DNA of 64,000 nucleotides from CALBJU01 sp965247125 (GCA_965247125.1 CBDFGO010000003.1:1-64000); one strand, 5' to 3'. Counted from the first letter of the stretch, positions 17,004 through 25,214 are shown. The notes: a model not told the origin generated them from the letters alone. Program-made: numbers and translations.

Positions 17004-17288
17004 ATGGGAACGAGAAGGAAGTATTCCAAAGAGTTCAAACTGGAAGCCGTCCAGTTAGCTGAGATCAGTGGCAACACGAGTCAGACGGCCAGGGAATTGG
17101 GCATCAATGCCGGATTGATCAGGCGTTGGAAGCAGCGATTCGAAGAGGATGGTAAACGAGCGTTTCCCGGGCACGGTACTCCTCGTGATGAGGAACTCGT
17201 CAAACTCCGCAAAGAGCTCAGACGGGTCAAAGAGGAGAACATCGTTCTAAAAAAAGCCGCCGGTATTTTCAGCAGAGACCTTCGATGA
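17004..17288 (+). CDS. IS3 type b orfA
   Basis: 94 residues. The helix-turn-helix is at the N-terminus (EFKLEAVQLAEISGNTSQTA...LIRRWKQRF), and a leucine-zipper-like C-terminus follows. The stop overlaps the orfB ATG at 17285 (ATGA). Confidence 0.85.
   Translation: MGTRRKYSKEFKLEAVQLAEISGNTSQTARELGINAGLIRRWKQRFEEDGKRAFPGHGTPRDEELVKLRKELRRVKEENIVLKKAAGIFSRDLR
17249..17255 (+). promoter_or_regulatory. -1 frameshift heptamer A_AAA_AAA in IS3 type b
   Basis: Seven A residues lie in register CTA AAA AAA GCC of orfA. The -1 frame from here (AAA AAA AGC CGC...) is open into orfB. Confidence 0.7.
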
Positions 17289-18182
17289 GATACCGGGTTG
17301 TGGACGAAGTAAGAGGGTTGGTGCCAGTCGTGCGAGCGTGTACGTTTATGCGGCTATCGCCGAGCGGGTATTACGCATGGAGGGGACGCGCACTGAGTAT
17401 TCGAGAGCATGAAAACCGTGGACTGTTGATTCAGATTCAAACGATTCACCGGGCCAGCAGGGGTACGTATGGCGCTCCGCGAGTGCATGCCGAGCTTCGC
17501 GCTCAAGGCGTCGCGGTAGGGCGTCGTCGCGTGGCTCGTCTGATGCAGCAGAACGGGATTAAGGCGCTCAGGCGCCGCAAGAGGCGTGTACAGGCTCCAT
17601 CCGCTCCTCTTGAGGCTATCAAGGCCAACGTGCTGGATCGTCAATTCATGCCTGACAGGCCAGGCGCCGTGTGGACAGCCGACATTACATATTTACCGAC
17701 GGCTGAAGGATGGCTTCGGCGATTTTCTATCGCCGATGGCTGTCGTGCTGGATTTGTACTCACGCCGAGTCGTTGGATGGTCAGTACGTCCCTCTCTCGC
17801 AAAAGAACTTGCCACCAACGCGCTTCAGAACGCGATTGAGCATCAGCGGCCACGGGCAGGGCTAATTCATCATTCGGATCGAGGTAGCCAGTACACGAGC
17901 TATGAGTACCAACGAATGCTGCGGCGCGAAGGGATCACCATCTCGATGAGCAGGAGCGGATCCTGTCACGACAATGCTCCAACCGAGAGCTTCTTCGGGA
18001 CACTCAAAACGGAGATGCACCTTCGAGGAGATCCATTCAATTCACATGCTGAAGCAAAACGAGGACTCTTCGAATATATCGAGGTTTTCTACAATCGCCA
18101 ACGTCGACACTCAACCCTTGGATACCAGACGCCGATGGAATTTGAACAACACTATATTAACCAACAAACCACCGCAGTGTAG
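17285..18182 (+). pseudogene. IS3 type b orfB, frameshifted by a small insertion
   Basis: The first part reads to ADITYLPTAEGWL (first catalytic Asp). The second part resumes in another frame at AVVLDLYSRRVVGWSV and contains HHSDRGSQY and NAPTESFFGTLKTE (second Asp and Glu). The family has 2 residues (YL) between the two parts, but here there are 22 nt, a net +16. The extra DNA forms a perfect hairpin, TCGGCGAT-TTTCT-ATCGCCGA, at 17716-17736. The enzyme should be inactive. Confidence 0.8.
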
Positions 18183-18218
18183 GCTTAATCAACTGTCCAG
18201 AAAACCGGAGTAAGGTCA

Positions 18219-18690
18219 AGACGGTGAGATCGTCGTAGTGTAGTACGGTACTTCTATTTGCTAGCAGAGTGTAGTCTTTAAGCTTTGCAAGCACGGGCGT
18301 GTAGGCATCCACTGATCCGTGCTGACCTCGATCACGGAACTCCTGGATCCGATTCTGAAAATCAACGAGGAAGTCGTGTGTTTCAGTATCGGCAGTGCCC
18401 TGAACGGCGCGCTTGATCGCAGCGGCCGAAAAATCCTTCCCTTCGACTACGGCATCAAGAATTGCATCCTCTGCCTTCATCACGATGGACTTCAGGTATG
18501 GATTTAGTCTGGCGTGGTGCCGATTCGATTTTCTGATTTCCTTCTGCAGCGGATTCCAATCCTTTTCCTTGATTCGAACGGGAAGAGCAATCGTCGAGCG
18601 CTTACTTCTATGATGGATAACGAGATAAAGAGGAACAGTGCCGTCACGCGTTTTCTTCCCTCTCCAGGGCACAATACTTATCTTGGCCAT
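18219..18690 (-). pseudogene. tyrosine recombinase (integrase), N-terminal part only
   Basis: About 157 native residues remain: an arm-type DNA-binding domain (ISIVPWRGKKTRDGTVPLYL, then IALPVRIKEKDW), and part of the SAM-like core-binding domain up to TVLHYDDLTVL. The IS3 type b end cuts it there, so all catalytic residues (R, HxxR, Y) are gone. It is a paralogue of the integrase at 47854, sharing KKT/D...VPLYLVIHH and the N-terminal plan. It reads away from the tRNA-like end at 18867. Confidence 0.85.
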
Positions 18691-18731
18691 ATGCCAGAAG
18701 TTCTATAGAAAAGATGAGTCCAATGACTAAA

Positions 18732-18752
18732 TAGGTGACGTGTAAGGTGACG
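18732..18752 (-). promoter_or_regulatory. direct repeats upstream of integrase (arm-type sites)
   Basis: TAGGTGACG and AAGGTGACG lie 11-12 bp apart, about 42-62 bp upstream of the integrase start. The same pair, in the same orientation relative to the gene, lies upstream of the second integrase (47802-47824). Integrase arm sites are the likeliest explanation. Confidence 0.55.
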
Positions 18753-18866
18753 ATTTTTATCGCTGAAGTCAATATATATAGATTGGTATCACTCGTTATC
18801 ATCCTAGATATGCTTGAATCTAGCTTAAATCCGACGAAAACCCTGTGAGACCACGTGACTGTTGTG

Positions 18867-18882
18867 TTCCCCCCCCTCTCCG
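18867..18882 (+). other. tRNA-Ser-like 3' end (candidate attachment site)
   Basis: TTCCCCCCCCTCTCCG fits the last bases of a T stem plus acceptor CCTCTCC and discriminator G of tRNA-Ser. No complete tRNA is present, because the 5' side is element DNA. It is followed 11 bp later by a strong terminator, as a native tRNA end would be. An integrase gene starts about 180 bp to the left. Confidence 0.45.
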
Positions 18883-18893
18883 CACCCAGCGAA

Positions 18894-18925
18894 AGCCCCG
18901 ACTGCGAAAGCAGCCGGGGCTTTTT
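18894..18925 (+). terminator. Rho-independent terminator
   Basis: The hairpin pairs AGCCCCG...CGGGGCT, with an inner CTGC-GAAA-GCAG stem, followed by TTTTTG. It probably ended the tRNA gene whose 3' end survives just upstream. Confidence 0.8.
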
Positions 18926-19396
18926 GTGTTGAGCCCGTGAAGCTTGCTTCCAAGGGGCAACACAAAAAGATCAGGGCGAGCGAAGCTCGCGCGGGGCGTA
19001 CATTGGTAAGGAGTACCAGGGGCTAACCGAGCGCGAAGCGCGAGGTAATCCCCTCTTCAATCTGAAAGAAAATCCCTATCTCATCCAATACTCACCACAG
19101 TCGACACACAACAAATCCAAATGTGATATGCAGACCGCTTGATCTGCCGACGGATGATATGCGGCGAGGATGATATGCCGACGGATGATATGCCGATCGC
19201 AGTTGATGCCTTAATCCAAAATCGATTCGCCCGTCCATTTGTGTTAAGCCTTTGTAACAGTTACACTTATTTCATCTTCGGATTCGGACGATGGCGTGTA
19301 TTGCGATATCACTGATCCGCAGAGTAAATGTTCTACAGCACGCCGAAGAACTCGTATTGAACCTGGATAATTCTTCGTTCGACTAGGTGGTTACTC
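18926..19396. other. intergenic stretch with tandem repeats
   Basis: No gene is supported in these 470 bp. Short GC-rich palindromes (GCGAGCGAAGCTCGC at about 18973) occur near the terminator, and a small tandem repeat is listed separately. Confidence 0.5.
19124..19196 (+). repeat. short tandem repeat, 15-16 bp unit
   Basis: Five units starting TGAT(A/C)TGC (best form TGATATGCCGACGGA) begin at 19124, 19140, 19155, 19171 and 19186. The unit length alternates 16/15 bp, and the last unit is partial. It is noncoding. Confidence 0.7.
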
Positions 19397-20161
19397 TCAC
19401 GTTTTTGGAGTTCCTAACAGCATTCGATGATCGTTTCGTTTTGTCCTTTGATGCATCCAAAGTGTCGGGCCAATGCCTACGGCCAACTGGGCGAGGAGGA
19501 GTGTCCACAAAGGATCATCCCGCAATGCCCAGTGAACGATTGCGGCATACCATTCCGCTGAGAACATCACTGCGAGGGCAAGAACGAACAGCCTTCTCAA
19601 TCTTATCGTCCAGACCTTTTCGTCGAGAAGAAAAGGAATCAAGTTGAACAGGGCCAAACAACCGATAATGATAAAGTAAATCATTCCCTGCTGGTGCAAC
19701 GGTCTCCCTGATCGCCAGATTTCTAGAGGCCACGATGCTCGTACGAGAGTGTATCCAAACGAGTATGCAGAGACTACACCCATCACGAGGGAGAATGATC
19801 GACCCACGCCGTACGTGATGACTCCAAATTTAGAGTCATATACGCCCAATTCAGCTTTGAACAGTGAAAAGTATCTGCGAACGGATCCGGATTTCAGCCA
19901 CTCTGAGCGATAATCGCATCTAAGTTGAGATTCTGGTCCAACTTGAGCTACCGCTTCTCGGAATGCATTTTGTTCAGCTACGCCTCGAGCCAGCAGGTTG
20001 GAGTAGCAATCCAGTAGATGAGATTCCAGTTCGGCGACGTCGTCATCGCCGTAAAATGGGCGAACCTTGAACGGTTTTCTCCATTTTCTCAATTCCGAGA
20101 TTATGTCAAAGATGGCTTCGTTCCCCACAAATTGTTCAACAACTTGCTCGCCAGATTCCAC
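19397..20161 (-). CDS. membrane protein with HAAS-like N-terminal domain, PadR partner
   Basis: Up to 254 residues; an internal GTG (MGNEAIFDII...) giving a 20-bp-scale overlap with padR is an alternative start. The N-terminal 90 residues (DDDVAELESHLLD...LLARGVAEQNAFREAVAQVG) match the small helical domain found in PadR-linked membrane proteins and ABC permeases. At least four transmembrane helices follow (FSLVMGVVSAYSFGY, GMIYFIIIGCLALFNLIPFL, LFVLALAVMFSAEWYAAIV, LLLAQLAVGIGPTLW). It is probably a membrane partner whose helical domain is sensed by the PadR regulator. The function is otherwise unknown. Confidence 0.65.
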   Translation of the reverse strand: MESGEQVVEQFVGNEAIFDIISELRKWRKPFKVRPFYGDDDVAELESHLLDCYSNLLARGVAEQNAFREAVAQVGPESQLRCDYRSEWLKSGSVRRYFSLFKAELGVYDSKFGVITYGVGRSFSLVMGVVSAYSFGYTLVRASWPLEIWRSGRPLHQQGMIYFIIIGCLALFNLIPFLLDEKVWTIRLRRLFVLALAVMFSAEWYAAIVHWALRDDPLWTLLLAQLAVGIGPTLWMHQRTKRNDHRMLLGTPKT

Positions 20162-20439
20162 TGCGCTCGTTCGCGCTCTAGTTCTCGAACACCCTTAGTT
20201 TTAAGGCGATAATACTTTCTTCGTCGACCATTGTCTGCCGTCCTCCAGGAAGATTGAACGAACCCCTGACGTTCAAGACGATGTAGCATAGGATAGATTG
20301 CTCCTTCCGCCCACTCAATAGTTTCACCGGAAGCCGTAAATGCCTTTTTAATAATCTCGTAGCCATAGCTTTCACCTTCAGCTAGTATGGCAAGGACCGC
20401 AGGACGAAGTGTCGCAGCTGTCAGGTCTTTACTAAGCAC
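20101..20439 (-). CDS. PadR-family transcriptional regulator
   Basis: 112 residues. The winged helix is complete: LRPAVLAILAEGESYGYEII, then EWAEGAIYPMLHRLERQGFV, then the wing GRRRKYYRLKTKG. PadR proteins usually repress membrane-transporter or stress genes. The gene overlaps the start of the downstream membrane gene, so the pair is co-transcribed and probably autoregulated. The start ATG is at 20439. Confidence 0.85.
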   Translation of the reverse strand: MLSKDLTAATLRPAVLAILAEGESYGYEIIKKAFTASGETIEWAEGAIYPMLHRLERQGFVQSSWRTADNGRRRKYYRLKTKGVRELERERAQWNLASKLLNNLWGTKPSLT

Positions 20440-20516
20440 GTCGATACCCTTGTAGTTCTAGGCATAATATACCTGACACTATTAGGTATGTCAACATTTG
20501 ATTGTTTGGCGTGCTG

Positions 20517-20623
20517 TAGAACAAGCGCATGTTGCGGACTCGCACGACTGGCTGAGCCGGTTGGAAACGATTACTTTCTGAAAGGCGTGCGAATGCTCGC
20601 CGCAAGTCCGCCAGCCGTTATAT
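20517..20623 (+). repeat. attC-like recombination site 1
   Basis: About 107 bp, closely matching the repeat at 22619-22727. It starts GTAGAACAAGCGCATGTTGC and ends CCAGCCGTTATAT. Inverted core-like ends (AAC...GTT) and internal stems (TTGCGG/CCGCAA, ACTGGC-TGA-GCCGGT) fit an integron cassette attC. Confidence 0.6.
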
Positions 20624-20636
20624 ACTCTCTTGAAAA

Positions 20637-21641
20637 TCAAGCCTTCACAGCGGGTATCTGGTAGAATTTCTCTCCTTTAAAAGGAGTTTCGTTCTTGAGC
20701 ATCCCCAAAATGGAGTGCAGCAGTTTTCTCATGACTGCAACGATGGCCACAAGTGGTTTTTTGCCCTGGGCGATCAGGTGTTCGTAGAAGGCCATGATGT
20801 TGGGCTCCCATTTGATGGCTACGAGTGCGGGCATGTAGAGTGCTCGCCTGAGCTTGACGTTTCCCATCTTTGAAATACGCTCACGCTTTGCGACCGAGTC
20901 GCCAGAAGTGTATTTGCGAGGATCAAGTCCTGCATGTGCTACCCACTGACGTACGGACATGCCATCGGGCAGAATCAAGATTTCTGGCAGAATCATGACA
21001 GCGCTTTTCTGTGCAATTCCTCGAATGCTGGTGAGTAGCAGAAATGCGGAATTCATCTGGTCGTGCCCTTCAATTAAACGAATTGCCTGTTCTAGCATGG
21101 CGGCGAGTCTGCGTTCCAGATGTCGAATGTTCACCTCGATGTCATTGATTACGATGGCTGATGTGGTCACAGTTGCACAGGCTTGGTGCAACCGTGCTTG
21201 CTCGCGGGTTCTCTCTGTGGTGAGGGCATGCATGCGGCGCGACATGCCTCTGAGCTCTAGAATCTCGTCTTTCGGAGGTGTCCAGAGCACAAATACCATG
21301 CGGCTTGCAAAATCGGCCAGCATATCGGCATCGACGCGGTCTGTCTTTGATCGGCGCATTTGTGCTCGTGCAAACTGACGCGTGGCAGATGGATTGGCTA
21401 CCATCAGTTCAACAGCGGAACACGAATCAAGGGTCAGCGCGAGGTCGAGACTGTAATTGCCCGTTGCCTCGATCACCACACGCACGAACGCTCCAGGCTC
21501 CATAATCCACTTGATGAGCTGGCCATGACCTGCTGCGGTATTTAAAAACTGTTTCTGGCGAGCAGAACGATTTTCTTGGTGGATACATACATCGATCGTC
21601 GCCTTGCTTATATCGCAGCCAACAAAGACATTAGTGCACAT
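20637..21641 (-). CDS. IS110-family transposase
   Basis: 334 residues. The N-terminal DEDD RuvC-like domain has VFVGCDISKATIDVCI (first Asp), ATGNYSLDLAL (Glu region) and RSKTDRVDADMLADF (DxxD). The C-terminal transposase_20 domain has GLDPRKYTSGDSVAKRERIS, which carries the catalytic Ser region, and NVKLRRALYMPALVA. IS110/IS1111 enzymes lack the usual inverted ends, and some insert specifically at attC sites. This one lies about 13 bp from attC-like site 1. The element ends are not clear; it may span roughly 20625-21810. Confidence 0.85.
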   Translation of the reverse strand: MCTNVFVGCDISKATIDVCIHQENRSARQKQFLNTAAGHGQLIKWIMEPGAFVRVVIEATGNYSLDLALTLDSCSAVELMVANPSATRQFARAQMRRSKTDRVDADMLADFASRMVFVLWTPPKDEILELRGMSRRMHALTTERTREQARLHQACATVTTSAIVINDIEVNIRHLERRLAAMLEQAIRLIEGHDQMNSAFLLLTSIRGIAQKSAVMILPEILILPDGMSVRQWVAHAGLDPRKYTSGDSVAKRERISKMGNVKLRRALYMPALVAIKWEPNIMAFYEHLIAQGKKPLVAIVAVMRKLLHSILGMLKNETPFKGEKFYQIPAVKA

Positions 21642-21918
21642 GAGTCACTCCGGTTTGTAACGTGAAACGGATAATGATTCCGGTTTCCCATCCCGACCCA
21701 GGCGGCGGACATTGTATATGCAGGCTCACAGTATCACGCGAAATGATCCGGGCCTCGTAAACTCCTCAGCCTTCTGCTTGGGTCAGGCGGGGGGCTGATA
21801 TAACGGACAGGTTCACTGACAAACAGGACCTAATGCAGCTACAGCCTTCCCCAGAAACCTCAACATAACGAGAGGCGGGAAACCGACTGTTTTCTAGATA
21901 CAATACGGTCTTTGTAAT

Positions 21919-21951
21919 ATGTCAAAATTGACATTATGTCACAAATGACAT
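21919..21951 (+). promoter_or_regulatory. double palindromic operator before higBA
   Basis: Two perfect dyads, ATGTCA-AAAT-TGACAT (21919-21934) and ATGTCA-CAAA-TGACAT (21936-21951), sit 17 bp apart and end 10 bp before the toxin ATG. The HigA antitoxin downstream is the obvious binder, giving autorepression. Confidence 0.7.
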
Positions 21952-21961
21952 ATATTACCGT

Positions 21962-22291
21962 ATGAGTCAAGAAAAACCACTCGTTTGGTTGCATGGTGAG
22001 GTGAAATCGCCGCCGTTCTCCAAGAATGCAAGATTGGAGGCTGGTTTTCTACTTCGCCGGCTTCAAATGGGTGAGAAACTTGAAATGCCGCATTCTAGAC
22101 CGATGCCCTCGGTTGAGAAAAGGTGTCACGAACTTAGAATCAAGGACGTATATAAGACCTGGCGAATCATGTATGCGATCGAATTTGACGCGATCGTGAT
22201 CTTGGAAGTTTTTCCCAAGAAGACAGGAACTACTCCTAATTTGGTTTTGAACATCTCTCGAGAGCGTATTCGGTTATATCGATCTTTATAG
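21962..22291 (+). CDS. HigB-like toxin (phage Gp49-like family)
   Basis: 109 residues. The RelE/HigB-fold core is visible: PMPSVEKRCHELRIKDVYKT, WRIMYAIEFDAIVILEVFPK and the KKTGTTP segment typical of Gp49-like HigB toxins. These cut mRNA on the ribosome or inhibit translation. The toxin is first and the antitoxin 10 bp downstream, the order normal for higBA. The gene lies in an attC-bounded cassette. Confidence 0.85.
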   Translation: MSQEKPLVWLHGEVKSPPFSKNARLEAGFLLRRLQMGEKLEMPHSRPMPSVEKRCHELRIKDVYKTWRIMYAIEFDAIVILEVFPKKTGTTPNLVLNISRERIRLYRSL

Positions 22292-22301
22292 AGGTCTAGC
22301 C

Positions 22302-22625
22302 ATGAAAGAAGACAAATTAGATAAGCTCAAAGCTGCCGGATGGTCGGTTGGTAACGCTGCTGAGTTTCTTGGACTCTCTCCTGAAGAAGAGAAGTTTGTC
22401 GAGTTAAAGTTGACTTTAGCTGCAGCAATTAAACGACTTCGAAAAGCTAAACGGCTCACCCAAGTTGAGCTGGCTAAAAGGATTGGTTCAAGTCAGTCCA
22501 GAATTGCGAAGATGGAGTCAGCTGACTCATCAGTGAGTACTGACTTGATGATGAAGTCTCTTTTTAGCTTGGGAGCATCCCCGTCAGACATCGCAAATTA
22601 TTTCGGGTCGAGAAAGACCGTATAA
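22302..22625 (+). CDS. HigA-like antitoxin (Xre-type HTH)
   Basis: 107 residues. The C-terminal half is a classic Xre helix-turn-helix (KRLTQVELAKRIGSSQSRIA...MMKSLFSLGASPSDIANYF). The N-terminal 40 residues probably neutralise the toxin. The stop TAA (22623-22625) lies inside the 5' end of attC-like site 2, as is common for integron cassette genes. It is expected to repress the operon at the palindromes at 21919-21951. Confidence 0.85.
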   Translation: MKEDKLDKLKAAGWSVGNAAEFLGLSPEEEKFVELKLTLAAAIKRLRKAKRLTQVELAKRIGSSQSRIAKMESADSSVSTDLMMKSLFSLGASPSDIANYFGSRKTV

Positions 22626-22727
22626 CAAGTGCATGTTGCGGGCTCGCACGACTGGCTGAGCCGGTTGGAAACAGTTACTTTCTGGAAGGGGAGCGAATGC
22701 TCGCCGCAAATCCGCCAGCCGTTATGC
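22619..22727 (+). repeat. attC-like recombination site 2
   Basis: Starts CGTATAACAAGTGCATG and ends CCAGCCGTTATGC. It is highly similar to site 1 and lies between the HigBA cassette and the next cassette-like ORF, in the orientation expected for a cassette array. Confidence 0.6.
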
Positions 22728-22737
22728 GCCTTCCAAA

Positions 22738-22857
22738 ATGCTGAACATGACTGATTGGACTCTTTCCAATATTCTATTTTTCACCATTCTGCTCGCGGGC
22801 TGCAACTCTAATGAGATTACTAACTCCACGGATAGTGATCGGCCGAACGTTTTATGA
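22738..22857 (+). pseudogene. lipoprotein start, cut by IS256 copy B
   Basis: The ORF starts 11 bp after the attC-like site 2 core, as cassette genes do. A signal peptide with lipobox (LFFTILLAGCNSNE) is followed by about 17 residues before the IS256 end, which supplies an artificial TGA. The remainder is not found on the far side of the IS. Confidence 0.55.
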
Positions 22858-24239
22858 GCTATGCCCAAAAGTTGTGTATGGAAGGTTTAGGCAGCGTGTC
22901 GTTCTGATGTAATTCCGTCGGTGAATTTGATTCCTTTTTTTACAAGTTGCAATAGGTGCGGTGCATTCAGTTTCCTCCACTTCTTCTGAGCCTCTTTACA
23001 TAGACGGAAGGCCATTGCAAGAGCTGTTTCTCGGCTCAGACATCCCCTCGTTTTGGCGGTCCTGAGGCGCACGGTCGCGAACGTAGATTCGATCGGATTT
23101 GTGCTCCGAAGATGGATCCAGTGTTCTGCCGGAAAGTCATAAAAAGCGAGCAGTTCTTCTCGGTCTTTCACCAGAATCTCTGCTGCTTTCGGATACTTTT
23201 GCTGGTAGGCTTTGATGAAAAACAGAAGGGCGCTCTCTGCCTGCTTTTTTGTTTCTGCTGTATAGATCTGCGTGAGGTGACCTTTTGCCTTCTTCTGAAC
23301 GGACTTGGGCAGGCGGTTGAGCACATTTGCTGTCTTGTGCACCCAACAGCGTGCGGCTCGCGTCTCGGGATAAACTTCTGCGAGAGCACTCCAGAATCCC
23401 ATGGCTCCATCGGCAACAGCCAGCTTCGGTCCTTGATCCAGCCCGCGGTGCCTCAGCTCCAGGAGCAACTCTCGCCACGACTGCTTGCTCTCGCGAAAGC
23501 CGTCCTCGAGTGCTATAAGCTCCTTCCTTCCATCGGCCGTAGCGCCGATCACGACCAGCAGACACAGTTTCTGTTTATCCATGCGTACGTTTACGTGAAT
23601 ACCGTCGGCCCAGAAATAGACGTAGTGCTTCTCCTTCAGGCTCCGCTTTTGCCAGTCTTCGTGCTCCCTTGTCCAAAGCGTCTTCAGGCGCGCAATCGTC
23701 GAGGAGGTCAGCCCTGGGGCATCAGGACCAACAAGGGCCGAGAGCGCTGCCCCAAAGCCGCCCGTTGAAACTCCCTTCAGGTACAACCATGGAATGAGAG
23801 CCTCAAGCGAGCGGCTCTTGCGGAGGTAGGCTGGTAGTATCGAACTGCGGAAACCGATTCTATCCTCACCCCGACCCGTACGGTCGCGTATGCGGGGCAT
23901 CTTTACAGCGACCTCCCCGATACCAGTCAAAATCTTCCTCTCTGGCAGATATCCATTGCGAACGATGCGGTGGCGATTCTCTTCGTCGCGCAGGAACTGG
24001 TAGCGCTGGCAGAAAGCTTCAACCTCGGCCTCAACGGCTGTGGCCAGCATCTTTGCGGCCCCTGTTCGCAATACTTCTGTCAACACATCCTCTGTGCTAT
24101 TGTAGTTCTCGTTCTCGTGTGCGTTATTCGTCTTCATGGGCGGTGTATCCTCCAATCTTCGGATTGACAATGACGTAATCATCATCAGGATACGCCGCCT
24201 ATACCTTTTTCACCCGTACACAACTTTCGGGGTTAACTC
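22856..24239 (-). mobile_element. IS256 copy B (unmatched flanks)
   Basis: 1384 bp with normal ends. The left 9-mer is ACGTTTTAT and the right is ATAAATGAC, so there is no target duplication. The two sides were brought together by recombination or assembly. Confidence 0.95.
22887..24137 (-). CDS. IS256 transposase, copy B
   Basis: 416 residues, full length. It differs from copy A at residue 129 (Glu to Gly, GGFGAAL). The DDE triad is intact. Confidence 0.95.
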   Translation of the reverse strand: MKTNNAHENENYNSTEDVLTEVLRTGAAKMLATAVEAEVEAFCQRYQFLRDEENRHRIVRNGYLPERKILTGIGEVAVKMPRIRDRTGRGEDRIGFRSSILPAYLRKSRSLEALIPWLYLKGVSTGGFGAALSALVGPDAPGLTSSTIARLKTLWTREHEDWQKRSLKEKHYVYFWADGIHVNVRMDKQKLCLLVVIGATADGRKELIALEDGFRESKQSWRELLLELRHRGLDQGPKLAVADGAMGFWSALAEVYPETRAARCWVHKTANVLNRLPKSVQKKAKGHLTQIYTAETKKQAESALLFFIKAYQQKYPKAAEILVKDREELLAFYDFPAEHWIHLRSTNPIESTFATVRLRTAKTRGCLSRETALAMAFRLCKEAQKKWRKLNAPHLLQLVKKGIKFTDGITSERHAA

Positions 24240-24610
24240 ATAAATGACTTAATGTTTGCCCACGTGCAATAAACCACTTTCTTTCCTGCGAGCTCTGTAG
24301 GAAGAGAAATTTTGTCTTTATCGTCCGAGTGTATGTAGATGCCACGCAGACGAATGCCTTCTTCATTTGCACATTTCATTTCGAATTTTTAACCGCTTGC
24401 AGTGCGAGTCTTAGAACTAACCATAACAATAACGCCGTCACATCCTTTAATTCGTGTCCTGCATTTTTTCTTCCAGTCGGTACTCCAAGGCTGCTTTACA
24501 GACATATCGACAAATTCGAAAGGAGAATTTTCATTTCTTGCTTGTCCGCGTAGGTGATCGCGGGCACTTTTGTCCGCCATTGCGAAACTAATAAATACTC
24601 GTTTTGCCAT
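24240..24610 (-). pseudogene. ThsB-like TIR-domain protein with an in-frame stop
   Basis: Reads MAKRVFISFAMADKSARDHL, then PWSTDWKKKCRTRIKGCDGV, then a TAA at codon 74. The same frame resumes at FEMKCANEEGIRLRGIYIH and runs to the IS256 end (NIKSF). The pattern FISFA...D..ARD..., WSTDWK and 'GCDGVIVMVS' is that of the short TIR (DUF1863) proteins that act as Thoeris ThsB sensors. There is no frame change, only one nonsense codon. The last residues are lost to or altered by the IS. No ThsA partner is visible. Confidence 0.7.
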
Positions 24611-24752
24611 GATGATTTTTGATTAACCTCTTGTAATATTTGTATCTCAAATCTTACCACAATATCGGTGACCGGTTCAACTCTTCTGTAGTGCCCGTGT
24701 ACTATAGTCTTTCCTGGGATGAGCACCTTGATTACTAGCTCATCAATTACAC

Positions 24753-25214
24753 ATGCACGAGCGCACACCTGAGCAAATCAGGGAGGCAAGGGAAACCTTA
24801 AAAAAGGAGTATCCCGAATTGTCTGATGAAGACATTGAAATAGTCGATCAATTTCTCCACAACTGGGCATCCATTATATACAGCATTGTCAAACGTCGGG
24901 GACCAGGTGCGAAGTATTTTCTTAATGGTTGGGAGGATCCTCAGCACATCATCACAGATACCGAGTGGACTAAAATATCTCTCTTGCTCAGCAGCACGGA
25001 GGAAGTAGCCAAGTCAACAGGTCGTCCCAAAGCAGATTGCCGCAATGTCCTGGAGGGAATACTCTGGTATCTGAATACAGATAACTCACGTTGGGTAGAC
25101 ATGCCAGAACATTATCCACCACACAAGACATGTTATCGCTATTACAGTGAGTGGAAGAAAAGCGGTGTTCTCAGCAACATCCTCGAACTTCTTGATTCTG
25201 ATACACGGCTATAG
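24753..25214 (+). CDS. stand-alone DUF4096 (transposase N-terminal domain) protein
   Basis: 153 residues. The N-terminal part is helical and acidic (PELSDEDIEIVDQFLHNWAS). The C-terminal part (about 68-148) is the helix-turn-helix DUF4096 domain that normally begins IS5-type transposases: ITDTEWTKISLLL, GRPKADCRNVLEGILWYL, PPHKTCYRYYSEWKKSGVL. No DDE domain follows, and a stop and hairpin come soon after. It may be a domesticated DNA-binding protein or a decayed transposase. The extra N-terminal domain favours the first. Confidence 0.6.
   Translation: MHERTPEQIREARETLKKEYPELSDEDIEIVDQFLHNWASIIYSIVKRRGPGAKYFLNGWEDPQHIITDTEWTKISLLLSSTEEVAKSTGRPKADCRNVLEGILWYLNTDNSRWVDMPEHYPPHKTCYRYYSEWKKSGVLSNILELLDSDTRL

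Larger units (their letters stand above)
16940..18218 (+). mobile_element. IS3-family element type b (disrupted orfB)
   Basis: 1279 bp. The left end is TGACCTTACTCCCATAAAG and the right end, inverted, is TGACCTTACTCCGGTTTTC. It truncates the integrase gene that continues to its right. A 33-bp piece of the same right end recurs at 58198-58230. Confidence 0.8.

Noticed and set aside
19124..19196. CRISPR or regulatory iterons
   Set aside because: The 15-16-bp units are directly adjacent with no spacers, and no gene depends on them. I call it a simple tandem repeat.
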